In this document: piece after piece, positions 1-9,018 of the stretch | Position numbering within the stretch: the stretch's first letter is position 1 | Layout: each line of letters opens with the position of its first letter | Assembly (NCBI RefSeq): GCF_024753285.1 | Contig: NZ_JANUGW010000012.1 | Location: forward strand, 1 to 64,000 | Source of the DNA: Massilia pinisoli | GTDB lineage: Bacteria; Pseudomonadota; Gammaproteobacteria; Burkholderiales; Burkholderiaceae_D | DNA length: 64,000 nucleotides | Reading direction: 5' to 3' | Translations under genes and position numbers: made by a program | Notes under the pieces: model-generated | The model's database searches: none | Told to the model about the DNA's origin: nothing | Seen by the model: only the letters and a program-made list of their open reading frames with translations

Positions 1-60
1 GGGAGCCCACCCTACGGTTGCCGTGCACGATGGGCACCCCGTGCCCACGATGGTCTGCAC
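1..60. repeat. Possible partial palindromic intergenic repeat at window edge
   Basis: The first bases carry CCCACCCTACGG and then a hairpin with arms GGGCAC and GTGCCC. The ACCCTAC end resembles the termini of the intergenic repeats found at about 7.0 and 40.0 kb, but the hairpin core differs, so this may be a related subfamily. It is cut by the window edge. It lies upstream of gloA with no gene of its own. Confidence 0.4.
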
Positions 61-116
61 GAATCCACACGAGCGCATAAAATCCTCGCTTTCCCCACGA
101 ACCCACAAGGACAACA

Positions 117-530
117 ATGCGCATCCTGCACACCATGCTACGCGTCGGCGACCTGCAGCGCTCCATCGACTTTTATACGAAAGTGCTCGGCATGAAGCTG
201 CTGCGCACGAGCGAGAACGCGGAATACAAGTACACGCTGGCCTTCCTCGGCTACGGCAGCAACCCGGACCACGCGGAACTCGAACTGACCTATAACTGGG
301 GTGTCGACAAGTACGAGATGGGCTCGGCCTACGGCCACATCGCGATCTCGGCCGACGACATCTACAAGACCTGCGACCAGGTCCGCGCCGCCGGCGGCAA
401 CATCACGCGCGAGCCTGGCCCCGTCAAGGGCGGCACGACCGTGATCGCCTTCATCACCGATCCGGACGGCTACAAGGTCGAACTGATCGAGCGCCCCGAC
501 CATGCCGGCGGCGCGGGCCTGAGCAGCTGA
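117..530 (+). CDS. gloA: Lactoylglutathione lyase (glyoxalase I)
   Basis: This cytosolic metalloenzyme turns the methylglyoxal-glutathione hemithioacetal into S-lactoylglutathione, the first step of methylglyoxal detoxification. The 137-residue product has the two beta-alpha-beta-beta-beta halves of the family. The four metal ligands H5, E56, H74 and E122 are all present, in the same numbering as the nickel-type E. coli GloA. The closing ITDPDGYKVELIE segment is also typical. It is a single gene, convergent with tolC, and ends at a strong bidirectional terminator. Identification is firm. Confidence 0.96.
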   Translation: MRILHTMLRVGDLQRSIDFYTKVLGMKLLRTSENAEYKYTLAFLGYGSNPDHAELELTYNWGVDKYEMGSAYGHIAISADDIYKTCDQVRAAGGNITREPGPVKGGTTVIAFITDPDGYKVELIERPDHAGGAGLSS

Positions 531-553
531 TCACGTCGTCACGGGCGGGTCAT

Positions 554-582
554 AAAAAAACGGCGCCGCGGCGCCGTTTTTA
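554..582. terminator. Bidirectional rho-independent terminator between gloA and tolC
   Basis: A perfect palindrome has AAAACGGCGCC and GGCGCCGTTTT arms around a two-base centre, flanked by an A run on the left and a T run on the right. It can therefore end transcripts from both strands. It lies just after the gloA stop and before the end of the opposing tolC gene. Confidence 0.92.
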
Positions 583-598
583 ACATCGTGAGCAAGCC

Positions 599-1924
599 TT
601 ACGGCTGCTGCAGCAACGCATTGATCGGCTGCAGGTCTTCCTCGCGCAGCGAGCCCGCCGCGGCCTTCAGCTTCAGGCCGGCCAGGATCGTGTTGTAGCG
701 GGCGCGCGCCAGGTCGGTGCGGGTCTGATACAGCTGGCGCTGGGCATTCAGCACGTCGATGTTGATGCGCACGCCGACCTGGTAACCGAGCTTGTTCGAT
801 TCCAGCGCGGAATTGCTCGACACCTCGGCGGCTTCCAGCGCCTTCACCTGCGCGAGGCCGCTGTTCACGCCGAGGAACGATTGGCGTGCCACCAGCGCGG
901 CATTCCGGCGGTTCGCTTCGAGGTCGTTGCGGGCCTTGTCTTCCAGCGCGATCGATTCGCGCACGCGGCTCGTCACGGCAAAGCCGCTGAAGATCGGGAT
1001 GCTGTACTGGATGCCGATGGAGTTGCTGTTGCTCTTGCCCGACTGGGCGAGCTGGCCGTTCACGTCGCGGTGCAGCGACGAGGCGACGAGGTCCACGGTC
1101 GGGTAGTGGCCGGCGCGGTTCTTCGAGATGTCGCGCTTGGCCGATTCCAGCTGCAGCTGCGCCACGGTAACGGCATAGTTCTGGTTCTCGGCGGCGGACA
1201 CCCACTGGTCGACGTTGATCGGCTGCGGCGCCGTCAGGTTCACGCCCGTGCGCAAGGTGGCCAGGGTCGCCGGCGCCGTGCCGATGATGGCTTGCAGCGC
1301 CGTCTTCTTCGTCTCCAGGTCGTTGACGGCGGCGATTTCCTGCGACACGACGAGGTCGTACGCGGCCTGGGCTTCATGCGTGTCGGTGATGGTCTGCGTG
1401 CCGACTTCGAAGTTGCGCTTGGCGGATGCCAGCTGTTCCGTCACGGCGACTTTCTGCGCGCGCGTCGATTCCAGCGTGTCCTGCGCGGCCAGCACGTCGA
1501 AATAGGCCTGCGCCACGCGCGTGATCAGGTCCTGCTGGGCCTGCGCGAACTGGGCTTCCGAGATCGCTTGCTGCAGCTTGCTCTGCTGATAGGTTTCCCA
1601 GCGGTCCCAGCGGAACAGCGGCTGCTGCAGCGTGACCTGGACCTCGTTCGTGCGCAGGTTGGAACCGCCGCCCAGCAGCGGACTGTTGTTCCATGCGGTG
1701 AAGTCGGAGTTGTTCTTCGTGACGTCACCGGTGACGCCGACGGTCGGCAGCAAGCCGGCACGCCCCTGGGTGATACGTTCCCGACCGGCGGCGGCGGCCG
1801 CGCGGGCGCTGGCATAGGTGGCGTCGTTCGCCAATGCCTGCTGGTACACCTGGATCAGATCGGCCGCCTGGGCATTGAGCGAAAACGCGCTGGCCAACAG
1901 TACGGCGATGAGGGGCTTCTGCAT
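599..1924 (-). CDS. tolC: TolC-family outer membrane efflux protein
   Basis: This is the outer membrane channel of type I secretion and RND or MFS efflux assemblies; it forms a trimeric barrel with a periplasmic tunnel. The start at 1924 has GGAG six bases upstream and gives a clean signal peptide (MQKPLIAVLLAS..., cleaved after AQA). An upstream ATG at 1948 would only add eight residues. The 441-residue mature-plus-signal product holds two outer membrane efflux repeats, rich in Ala, Gln and Asn, with conserved helix pairs (e.g. LARARYNTILAGLKLKAAAG near the C-terminus). It is the last gene of the run pcm-rhodanese-tolC, an arrangement seen in betaproteobacteria. No inner membrane or adaptor partner is adjacent. 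Confidence 0.93.
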   Translation of the reverse strand: MQKPLIAVLLASAFSLNAQAADLIQVYQQALANDATYASARAAAAAGRERITQGRAGLLPTVGVTGDVTKNNSDFTAWNNSPLLGGGSNLRTNEVQVTLQQPLFRWDRWETYQQSKLQQAISEAQFAQAQQDLITRVAQAYFDVLAAQDTLESTRAQKVAVTEQLASAKRNFEVGTQTITDTHEAQAAYDLVVSQEIAAVNDLETKKTALQAIIGTAPATLATLRTGVNLTAPQPINVDQWVSAAENQNYAVTVAQLQLESAKRDISKNRAGHYPTVDLVASSLHRDVNGQLAQSGKSNSNSIGIQYSIPIFSGFAVTSRVRESIALEDKARNDLEANRRNAALVARQSFLGVNSGLAQVKALEAAEVSSNSALESNKLGYQVGVRINIDVLNAQRQLYQTRTDLARARYNTILAGLKLKAAAGSLREEDLQPINALLQQP

Positions 1925-1967
1925 TACTTTCTCCGTCGGAGTCATCAATTGTTAAGGACGCAGGTCG

Positions 1968-2291
1968 TCAATACTTCGGCATCGATGGATCGACCTGCAC
2001 GGCCCAGGCGTGTATTCCGCCTGTGAGGTTGGTGATGTTGCTGAACCCGTTGCGCTCGAGGAAGGCGGCCACCTGCATGCTGCGCGCGCCGTGGTGGCAC
2101 ACGCAGACGATGTCCTGGCCGTCGTCCAGTTCGCTCACGCGGATCGGAATCAGGTTCATCGGGATCTGGGTCGAGCCCTCGATGTGGCAGGTCTCGAATT
2201 CCCAGTTTTCCCGCACGTCGAGCAGCAGCGGCTTCGGACGCGACGGGTCGGCCAGCCAGGCGGCCAACTCGGGTGCGGTAATGTGCTGCAT
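1968..2291 (-). CDS. Rhodanese-like domain protein (GlpE type)
   Basis: A single-domain rhodanese of 107 residues, likely cytosolic. The active-site loop is C65-HHGARS, where the cysteine would carry a persulfide sulfur. LLLDVRENWEF near residue 22 and the GGIHAW segment near the end are family hallmarks. It lies 13 bp after pcm and just before tolC, apparently co-transcribed. The physiological sulfur donor and acceptor cannot be read from the sequence. Confidence 0.9.
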   Translation of the reverse strand: MQHITAPELAAWLADPSRPKPLLLDVRENWEFETCHIEGSTQIPMNLIPIRVSELDDGQDIVCVCHHGARSMQVAAFLERNGFSNITNLTGGIHAWAVQVDPSMPKY

Positions 2292-2304
2292 CTTGCGTCT
2301 CCGC

Positions 2305-2958
2305 TCAGAACTGGAAGTGCGACGGCACCGGAGCGCCCGTCAGGTAGCGCACGTTGGTCTCGAACACCTTGATCGTGCCGTAGGTGTTTTCGCCAGTGCG
2401 CGTGATAATCGACGCTTCCATCACCGGTGCCTGGCCGATGATGGCGGCGATGCGGCCACCCACCTTCACCTGCTTCAGGAACGCTTCCGGCAGCACTTCC
2501 AGCGCGCCCGAGATCACGATCACGTCGTACGGCGCGCCTTTCGCCCAGCCTTCCGCGCCGTTGCCGGTCTCGACCGTCACGTTGTGGATGCCCGCGTTGG
2601 CCAGGTTCTTCTTGGCCAGTTCCGCCGTTTCCGGATTGATTTCCACGGTCGTCACCTTGGCGGCGCGGTGCGCCAGCAGGGCGGCCATATAGCCCGAACC
2701 GGTGCCGATTTCCAGCACGGTCTCGTGCTTCCGGACGCCCACTTCCTGCAGGATGCGCGCTTCGAACTTCGGCGCCAGCATGGCGTCGCCGCCCGGCAGC
2801 GGGATCTCGACGTCGGCGAACGCCAGGTTCCGGTACGCCGCCGGCACGAACTGTTCGCGCTTGACGACGTGCAGCAGGTCGAGCACATCCTGGTCCAGCA
2901 CGTTCCACGGACGGATCTGCTGTTCGATCATGTTGAAGCGGGCTTGTTCGATATTCAT
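2305..2958 (-). CDS. pcm: Protein-L-isoaspartate O-methyltransferase
   Basis: This enzyme repairs spontaneously damaged proteins by methylating L-isoaspartyl residues with S-adenosylmethionine. The 217-residue protein carries the SAM-binding motif I VLEIGTGSGYMAALLA at about residues 81-96, followed by the acidic end of strand two (TTVEINPE). The N-terminus (NMIEQQIRPWNVLD) matches the short betaproteobacterial branch of the PCMT family. It heads the pcm-rhodanese-tolC operon. The branch sometimes lacks demonstrated isoaspartyl activity, so the substrate is less certain than the fold. Confidence 0.9.
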   Translation of the reverse strand: MNIEQARFNMIEQQIRPWNVLDQDVLDLLHVVKREQFVPAAYRNLAFADVEIPLPGGDAMLAPKFEARILQEVGVRKHETVLEIGTGSGYMAALLAHRAAKVTTVEINPETAELAKKNLANAGIHNVTVETGNGAEGWAKGAPYDVIVISGALEVLPEAFLKQVKVGGRIAAIIGQAPVMEASIITRTGENTYGTIKVFETNVRYLTGAPVPSHFQF

Positions 2959-3121
2959 CTGTAGACTCGGTGGAAAAATAAATAATCCGATATTTTATCG
3001 TTGAACGGCTTCAGCAAACATATCTTAACGACATGCTGCCGGACGCCAGGGGAAATTGCGACAGTCTGCAGTTTAAGGGGCATGAAACCCTGAAAACCGT
3101 GTCTTGACGTAGGAAAATAGA

Positions 3122-3769
3122 TCACGCGGCCGATGCGGCCGGTAACAGGCCATGCAGCGCCATGTCGAGGAACGTGTCGAGAAAGGCCTGCGGTTCCAGT
3201 TCGCCACGGGGGCATGGGCCCACGGAATGCTTCCAGATGATCAGGGTGAGCATCGGGGCGACGAGCACCTGGGTCATCGTGTTTACGTCGATGCGCCGGA
3301 ATTCGCCGCGCGCGATGCCGCGCTCCAGCATCGACGACATCGCCCGGGTGCCGCGGTTGATGACTTCTTCCTGGTAGAAGCGGGCCAGCTCGGGGAAATT
3401 GTCGGCTTCCGCCATGACCAGCTTGATGATGCCGGACGCCTTCGTCGCGCCCAGCCGCTGCCACCACGAGTGGATCAGGTGGCGCAGCAGGTCGGCGCTG
3501 TGGCCGTCGAATTCGGCGACGGACGCTTCCGCCTCGCCGATCACGGGCACGATATTGCTGCGCACGACGGCCTTGAACAGCTCTTCCTTGTTTTCGTAAT
3601 ACAAATACAAGGTGCCCTTCGACACGCCGGCGCGGCGCGCGACGTCTTCCAGGCGTGTGGTGGCATAGCCACGCTCGACGAACAGGTCGATGGCCGCCTC
3701 GAGCAACTCCTGGGGCCGCGCGTCCTTACGGCGCTCCCAGCGCGGCTTGGTGTCAAAAGGGCATGGCAT
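3122..3769 (-). CDS. TetR/AcrR-family transcriptional regulator
   Basis: A 215-residue repressor. The N-terminal helix-turn-helix covers roughly residues 22-65 (LLEAAIDLFVERGYATTRLEDVARRAGVSKGTLYLYY read in parts), and the C-terminal domain is of the AcrR-like ligand-binding type. I chose the ATG at 3769; the longer frame starts with TTG at 3784. It is transcribed away from the cysteine-cluster gene. A strong promoter lies directly upstream, with an imperfect inverted repeat between it and the start that could be its own operator. The ligand and other targets are unknown. Confidence 0.9.
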   Translation of the reverse strand: MPCPFDTKPRWERRKDARPQELLEAAIDLFVERGYATTRLEDVARRAGVSKGTLYLYYENKEELFKAVVRSNIVPVIGEAEASVAEFDGHSADLLRHLIHSWWQRLGATKASGIIKLVMAEADNFPELARFYQEEVINRGTRAMSSMLERGIARGEFRRIDVNTMTQVLVAPMLTLIIWKHSVGPCPRGELEPQAFLDTFLDMALHGLLPAASAA

Positions 3770-3781
3770 GCTTCTGTCCGA

Positions 3782-3831
3782 CAACTAACTGTTGAGTCAG
3801 CAAATATAGACCTGGGGATAGGGCCAGTCAA
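3782..3831 (-). promoter_or_regulatory. Sigma-70 promoter (and possible autoregulatory site) of the tetR-type gene
   Basis: On the minus strand TTGACT (3826-3831) and TATATT (3803-3808) are separated by exactly 17 bases, close to the housekeeping consensus. Between the -10 box and the start codon, at 3785-3799, lies an imperfect inverted repeat (ACTAAC..., GTTGAGT) where a TetR protein could bind and repress its own gene. The promoter is clear; the operator role is inference. Confidence 0.6.
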
Positions 3832-3893
3832 GAACCCTGAGGATAGAGCGCTGTCGGTAGTATACTGGCTGCTTGCCTGCCGCCGGTCTTTAC

Positions 3894-4172
3894 ATGCCTA
3901 TCCCGTCTCCCCCCGTTTCCTGCCGCCCTGGCTGCGGCGCCTGCTGCATCGCCCCGTCGATTTCGTCGCCCATCCCCGGCATGCCGGACGGGAAGCCCGC
4001 CGGCGTGCGTTGCGTGCAATTGGACGAGCACAACGGCTGCAAGATTTTCGGGCAGCCGGACCGGCCCCGCGTCTGCGGCAGCCTGCCGCCCTCGCGCGAG
4101 ATGTGCGGCGACACGCGCGAGCACGCGATGCTGTTTCTGTCCGAACTGGAGCGCTTGACGGCCTCCATGTAG
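3894..4172 (+). CDS. YkgJ-family cysteine cluster protein
   Basis: A small 92-residue protein with the CxxxCGACC signature at C10-C14-C17-C18 and further cysteines in GVRCVQ, GCKIF, VCGS and MCGD. This pattern fits the YkgJ/CxxCxxCC family, thought to bind zinc or an iron-sulfur centre. The ATG at 3894 is preferred because the in-frame upstream start at 3873 is a TTG without a ribosome site. It is divergent from the TetR gene and lies 99 bp before uppP. No specific biochemical role is known. Confidence 0.85.
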   Translation: MPIPSPPVSCRPGCGACCIAPSISSPIPGMPDGKPAGVRCVQLDEHNGCKIFGQPDRPRVCGSLPPSREMCGDTREHAMLFLSELERLTASM

Positions 4173-4271
4173 ACACGGTAACTCGACGGCGAGCCCCTTC
4201 CTCATGGTAAGCTTGCGGCCCGCGCAACACCATCCGCGCATGACCCCAACCCTACCGAACGCATACACCAA

Positions 4272-5105
4272 ATGGATATCATTCTCGCTCTGAAAGCGAT
4301 CATCATGGGCCTCGTCGAGGGCTTCACCGAATTCCTGCCGATCTCGTCCACAGGTCACCTGATCCTGGCCGGTAGCCTGATCAATTTCACGGGCGAAGTG
4401 GCCAAAGTGTTCGAGATCGCGATCCAGGCCGGCGCCATCTTCGCCGTGATGTGGGAATACCGCGCGCGCATCGGTGCCGCTGTGGGTGGCGTCGCGTCCG
4501 ATCCACGCCAGCAGAAACTCGTCCTCAACGTGATCGTCGGCTTCCTGCCGGCGGCCGTGCTGGGCGTGCTGTTCATCAAGGCGATCAAGGCGCATCTGTT
4601 CGCGCCGGTGCCCGTGGCCACCGCGTTCATCGTCGGCGCGTTCGTGATCCTGTGGGCGGAACACCGCCACAAGGTACTGCCGGGCGCACACCGTGTCGAG
4701 ACCGTCGACGACATGACCGTGCTCGACGCATTCAAGGTCGGCTGCGCGCAATGCTTCGGCCTGATCCCGGGTACGAGCCGTTCCGGCGCCACGATCATCG
4801 GCGGCATGCTGTTCGGCCTGTCGCGCACGGCGGCCACCGAATTCTCGTTCTTCCTCGCGATTCCCACGCTGCTGGGCGCGACCGTGTATTCCGTCTTCAA
4901 GGCCCGCCACGCGCTGCACGCGACCGACCTCCCGCTGTTCCTCGTCGGCGGCGTGACGGCATTCATTTCCGCCTTCCTGTGCGTGCGCTGGCTCTTGCGC
5001 TTCATCAGCACGCACACCTTCACGGGATTCGCCTGGTACCGTATCGTGTTCGGTGTGGTCGTCCTGATCACCGCCCATTTCGGCTGGGTCGTCTGGGCCG
5101 ATTGA
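4272..5105 (+). CDS. uppP: Undecaprenyl-diphosphatase
   Basis: This integral membrane enzyme (also BacA) dephosphorylates undecaprenyl pyrophosphate so the lipid carrier can be reused for peptidoglycan and other envelope polymers; high dosage gives bacitracin resistance. The 277-residue protein shows both signature loops: EGFTEFLPISSTGHL near residue 16 and PGTSRSGATI near 170. It has about eight hydrophobic segments. recQ follows 22 bp downstream on the same strand. Length and motifs match the family closely. Confidence 0.97.
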   Translation: MDIILALKAIIMGLVEGFTEFLPISSTGHLILAGSLINFTGEVAKVFEIAIQAGAIFAVMWEYRARIGAAVGGVASDPRQQKLVLNVIVGFLPAAVLGVLFIKAIKAHLFAPVPVATAFIVGAFVILWAEHRHKVLPGAHRVETVDDMTVLDAFKVGCAQCFGLIPGTSRSGATIIGGMLFGLSRTAATEFSFFLAIPTLLGATVYSVFKARHALHATDLPLFLVGGVTAFISAFLCVRWLLRFISTHTFTGFAWYRIVFGVVVLITAHFGWVVWAD

Positions 5106-5127
5106 ATCTCAGGCAGCAAGCACCATC

Positions 5128-6948
5128 ATGACGAGCGACATCCAGCAACGCGCGCTGCAGATCCTGCAGACGGTATTCGGCTACCCCGCCTTCCGCGGAC
5201 AGCAGGCCGACATCGTCGAGCAGGTGGCGTCCGGCGGCGACGCGCTCGTCCTGATGCCCACCGGCGGCGGCAAGTCGCTGTGCTACCAGATTCCCGCGCT
5301 GCTGCGCGACGGCGTCGGCGTCGTCGTCTCGCCGCTGATCGCCCTCATGCAGGATCAGGTCGACGCGCTGGCGGAGGTGGGCGTGCGCGCCGCGTTCCTG
5401 AATTCCACGCAGACGTTCGAGGAAACCCTGCGCATCGAGCGCATGGTGCGTACCGGCGAGCTCGACCTCGTGTACGTGGCCCCCGAGCGCCTGATGACGC
5501 CGCGCTGCCTCGAGCTGTTCGAGTCGGCGCACATCTCGCTGTTCGCCATCGACGAGGCGCACTGCGTGTCGCAATGGGGCCACGACTTCCGGCCCGAATA
5601 CATCCGCCTGTCGATCCTGCACGAGCGCTTCCCGCACGTGCCGCGCATCGCGCTGACGGCAACGGCCGACCAGCTCACGCGCGCGGAAATCGCCCAGCGC
5701 CTGCAGCTGGAAGAGGCGCGCCAGTTCGTGTCGTCGTTCGACCGGCCGAACATCCGCTACGCCATCGTCGAAAAGACGAACGCCCGCAAGCAGCTGCTCG
5801 ACTTCATCTCGACGGAACACCCGGGCGACTCCGGCATCGTGTACTGCCTGTCGAGAAAAAAGGTCGAGGAGACGGCGGAATTCCTGAACGAGAACGGCAT
5901 CCGCGCCCTGCCCTATCACGCCGGTATGGAGCACCCGCTGCGTGCCCACAACCAGGCGCGCTTCCTGCGCGAGGACAGCATCGTGATGGTCGCGACGATC
6001 GCGTTCGGCATGGGCATCGACAAGCCGGACGTCCGCTTCGTCTGCCACCTCGACCTGCCGAAATCGCTGGAAGGCTATTACCAGGAAACGGGCCGCGCGG
6101 GCCGCGACGGGCTGCCGTCGAACGCCTGGATGGCCTACGGCCTGCAGGACGTCGTACTGCAGCGACGGATGATCGACGAATCGGAGGCCGACGAGAATTT
6201 CAAGCGCGTGCTGTCGTCGAAGCTCGACGCGATGCTGGGCCTGTGCGAGACGCTGAGCTGCCGCCGGATGCGCCTGCTCGAATACTTCGGCGAGCGCTCG
6301 GGCCCGTGCGGCAATTGCGATACGTGCCTCATTCCGCCGACGTCGTTCGATGCGACGGTGCCCGTGCAAAAGCTGCTGTCCGCGATCTACCGCGTCGACC
6401 AGCGCTTCGCCGCGGGCCACGTGATCGACGTGCTGCGCGGCGTGTCGTCCGAACGCATCGTCCAGTGGCACCACGACAAGCTGTCCGTGTTCGGCGTCGG
6501 CGCGGAACGCAGCGAGCAGGAATGGCGCGCCATCGTGCGCCAGACGATCGCGCTGGGCCTCCTCACCGTCGACCACGACGCGTTCAGCTCCTTGAAGCTG
6601 ACGGAGGCTGCGCGCCCCGTGCTGAAGGGCCAGCAGCCGGTGCAGCTGCGCCAGTACCAGAAACCCGTGAAGCCGAAGCGCACGTCGGCGCCGCGCGCGA
6701 GCTACGAAGAGATGGAATTGTCGAAGTCCGAACAGGCGATCTTCGACAAGCTGCGCTGGTGGCGCGTGGAGACGGCGCGCGCACACGGCGTGCCCGCGTA
6801 CGTCGTGTTCCAGGACGCCACCTTGCGCGAGATCGCCAAGGTCAAGCCTGTGTCGCTGGACCAGTTGCGCGGCGTGTCGGGTGTCGGCGAGAAGAAGCTG
6901 ACCTCGTACGGCGACGAGATCGTCGGCATCATCAGCGAGATGGTGTAA
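5128..6948 (+). CDS. recQ: ATP-dependent DNA helicase RecQ
   Basis: A 3'-5' superfamily 2 helicase of RecF-pathway recombination and replication-fork repair. Of 606 residues, the first part carries the Walker A PTGGGKSLCYQ, the DEAH box (IDEAHCVSQWGHDF) and the helicase C domain ending in ETGRAGRDG. The zinc cluster follows (CRRMRLLEYF...CGNCDTC), then the RQC winged helix and a C-terminal HRDC domain at about residues 530-606. It is complete. No LexA box was noticed directly upstream; it may be read from the uppP transcript. Confidence 0.97.
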   Translation: MTSDIQQRALQILQTVFGYPAFRGQQADIVEQVASGGDALVLMPTGGGKSLCYQIPALLRDGVGVVVSPLIALMQDQVDALAEVGVRAAFLNSTQTFEETLRIERMVRTGELDLVYVAPERLMTPRCLELFESAHISLFAIDEAHCVSQWGHDFRPEYIRLSILHERFPHVPRIALTATADQLTRAEIAQRLQLEEARQFVSSFDRPNIRYAIVEKTNARKQLLDFISTEHPGDSGIVYCLSRKKVEETAEFLNENGIRALPYHAGMEHPLRAHNQARFLREDSIVMVATIAFGMGIDKPDVRFVCHLDLPKSLEGYYQETGRAGRDGLPSNAWMAYGLQDVVLQRRMIDESEADENFKRVLSSKLDAMLGLCETLSCRRMRLLEYFGERSGPCGNCDTCLIPPTSFDATVPVQKLLSAIYRVDQRFAAGHVIDVLRGVSSERIVQWHHDKLSVFGVGAERSEQEWRAIVRQTIALGLLTVDHDAFSSLKLTEAARPVLKGQQPVQLRQYQKPVKPKRTSAPRASYEEMELSKSEQAIFDKLRWWRVETARAHGVPAYVVFQDATLREIAKVKPVSLDQLRGVSGVGEKKLTSYGDEIVGIISEMV

Positions 6949-6957
6949 CCAGGAGCG

Positions 6958-7058
6958 GTAGGGTGGACGGCTCAGCCGTCCACGCGTCCAACGATCCGAA
7001 ATGTCGCTGCAACGCATGCGGGAATTGAACGCGTGGACGGGAAACCCGTCCACCCTAC
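6958..7058. repeat. Palindromic intergenic repeat, long form (copy 1)
   Basis: The element begins GTAGGGTGGACGG and ends with the exact inverted copy CCGTCCACCCTAC (13-bp ends). Inside are two hairpins separated by about 30 unique bases: GGACGGCTCAGCCGTCC and GGACGGGAAACCCGTCC. GCGTCCAAC and its counterpart TTGAACGCG flank the centre. It fills the gap between the convergent recQ and trmB genes and could fold and stop transcription. A second long copy lies at 39978 and short copies at 35642 and 61641. Confidence 0.88.
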
Positions 7059-7068
7059 GCCTACCGAA

Positions 7069-7788
7069 TTATCGCTTGGTGAACACGAGGTCCCACACGC
7101 CGTGGCCCAGTTTCAGGCCCCGGTTCTCGAACTTGGTCAACGGCCGATACGACGGCTTCTCCGCATACCCCTCGGCCGTGTTCTGCAGCGCCGGCTCGTT
7201 GCCCAGCACGTCCAGCATCTGCACCGCGTAATCTTCCCAATCGGTGGCGCAGTGGATGTAGCCGCCCGACGCCAGTTTCTCGCACAGCAGCTTCACGAAC
7301 GGCGGCTGGATCAGCCGGCGCTTGTTGTGGCGCGCCTTGTGCCACGGGTCGGGGAAGAAGATGTGCACGCCGGCCAGCGAACCGTCGGCCACCATATTGT
7401 TCAGCACCTCGACGGCATCGTGCTGGATGAGGCGCAGGTTGGGAATGTCCTGTTCGCCGGCCAGTTTCAACAGGCTGCCGACGCCGGGCGTGTGCACCTC
7501 GACGCCGATGAAATCCTGGTCCGGCATCGCCTTCGCGATGTGCGCCGTCGTGTCGCCCATGCCGAAGCCGATCTCCAGGATCAGCGGCGCCGTGCGGCCG
7601 AACGCGGCGTGGAAGTCGCACGGCGCCTTGCGGTATTCGATCAGGTAGCGCGGGCCGTAGGCTTCCAGCGCACGTGCCTGGCCGGTCGACAGGCGGCCGG
7701 CGCGGGTGACGAAACTGCGGATGCGGCGTTCGGTCGGGTCGTAGAGCATGGGGCGGCCCTGCTCGTTGGTAGGCGTATCGGCGGACAT
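7069..7788 (-). CDS. trmB: tRNA (guanine-N7-)-methyltransferase
   Basis: Methylates G46 in the variable loop of tRNAs using SAM. The 239-residue protein has motif I LEIGFGMGDTTAHIA at about residue 71, VEVHTPGVG, and the diagnostic FFPDPWHKARHNKRRL at about 144-159, with TDWEDYA near 182. The start at 7788 was chosen because the upstream open frame (to 8952) only shadows the opposing gene. Convergent with recQ and divergent from the hydrolase gene. Confidence 0.96.
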   Translation of the reverse strand: MSADTPTNEQGRPMLYDPTERRIRSFVTRAGRLSTGQARALEAYGPRYLIEYRKAPCDFHAAFGRTAPLILEIGFGMGDTTAHIAKAMPDQDFIGVEVHTPGVGSLLKLAGEQDIPNLRLIQHDAVEVLNNMVADGSLAGVHIFFPDPWHKARHNKRRLIQPPFVKLLCEKLASGGYIHCATDWEDYAVQMLDVLGNEPALQNTAEGYAEKPSYRPLTKFENRGLKLGHGVWDLVFTKR

Positions 7789-7890
7789 GGGAGATCGATG
7801 AAGAGTGATGAAAAAGCGGGCGCCATTATAACCCGGCGCTTGTGCGCACCGATCTCGGACATAATGCGTCTGTTGCAACGAGGAGCCACC

Positions 7891-9009
7891 ATGCGCCAGC
7901 AGACCCACCCCATCGCCACCGAAGACAACGTCGCCGCGTACCGCCTGACGTCCTTCCATTACGGCACGCCGGGCCGCGGCAAGAAGGTCTACGTCCAGGC
8001 GTCGCTGCATGCGGACGAGGTGCCCGCGATGCTCGTCGCGCACGTGCTGCGCCGCGAACTCGACCGGCTGGATGCGGAGGGCAAGGTTACGGGCGAGATC
8101 ATCCTCGTGCCCGCGGCGAATCCGATCGGGCTGTCGCAAGTGATCCACGGCGCGCCGTTCGGCCGCTTCGACCTGGCGACGGGCACCAATTTCAACCGCT
8201 CGTACCGGCACGTGGCCGACGCGCTGAAGGCGTCCCTGCAGGACAAGCTCGGTGCCGACCCGGCCGCCAACGCCGCCCTCGTGCGCGGGCACGCGCGGCG
8301 CGAGGTGGCGGCGTGGCTGCCGAAGAACGCGACGGAAGAACTCAAGAAGACGCTGCTGGGCATGGCGATCGACGCCGACATCATGCTCGACCTCCATTGC
8401 GACAACGAGGCCGTCCTCCACATGTACACGGGTACGCCGCTGGCCGACAGGGTGAAACCGCTGGCAGCGCTGATGGGAGCGCACGCCGTGCTGCTGGCGA
8501 CGGAATCGGGCGGCGAACCGTTCGACGAGGCGTGCAGCCGCGTGTGGTGGGAACTCGGAAAACACTTCGGCGACCGCTTTCCGATCCCGCTCGGCTGCGT
8601 GGGCGTGACGGTCGAGCTGCGCGGCGAGAACGACGTGCGCTACGACCTCGCCGAACGGGATGCGCACGGCCTGCTGCAATACCTGGCGCGCGAAGGCGTC
8701 GTCGACGTTCCGGTCGAACCGCTGCCGTCTCCGCTGTGCGAGCCCACGCCGCTGGAAGGCGTCGAGCCGCTGCACGCGCCGCATGCGGGCGTGCTCGTGT
8801 TCCTGAAGAAGCTGGGCGACAAGGTGCAGGCGGGCGATGCCGTCGCCGACATCGTCGACCCGGTCAGCGGCAGGACGACCACGTTGCGCCCGACGCAATC
8901 GGGCGTGCTGTTCGCCAGCACGGCGCACCGTCACCTGCTGCGCGGGATGCACGTCTGTAAGGTCGCCAGCGCGACGGCGTGGCGCAGCGGGAGCCTGCTG
9001 GGTGCGTAG
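7891..9009 (+). CDS. Succinylglutamate desuccinylase/aspartoacylase-family zinc hydrolase
   Basis: A 372-residue M14-like zinc hydrolase. Probable zinc ligands are H40 and E43 (SLHADEVPA) and H169 (LDLHCDNEA). The region GTNFNRSYR fits the substrate-arginine segment of the family. The C-terminal 80 residues form a biotinyl/lipoyl-like beta domain (HAGVLVFLKKLGDKVQAGD) seen in the longer members. The ATG at 7891 has GAGG about eight bases upstream. Whether it removes acyl groups from amino acids, as AstE or AspA do, cannot be told: no arginine-catabolism genes lie nearby. Confidence 0.85.
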   Translation: MRQQTHPIATEDNVAAYRLTSFHYGTPGRGKKVYVQASLHADEVPAMLVAHVLRRELDRLDAEGKVTGEIILVPAANPIGLSQVIHGAPFGRFDLATGTNFNRSYRHVADALKASLQDKLGADPAANAALVRGHARREVAAWLPKNATEELKKTLLGMAIDADIMLDLHCDNEAVLHMYTGTPLADRVKPLAALMGAHAVLLATESGGEPFDEACSRVWWELGKHFGDRFPIPLGCVGVTVELRGENDVRYDLAERDAHGLLQYLAREGVVDVPVEPLPSPLCEPTPLEGVEPLHAPHAGVLVFLKKLGDKVQAGDAVADIVDPVSGRTTTLRPTQSGVLFASTAHRHLLRGMHVCKVASATAWRSGSLLGA

Positions 9010-9018
9010 CGGCAGGCG

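Noticed and set aside
7033..9009. Long plus-strand frame opening at 7033
   Set aside because: Its first 286 codons are only the antisense shadow of trmB; the hydrolase starts at 7891 with a ribosome site.
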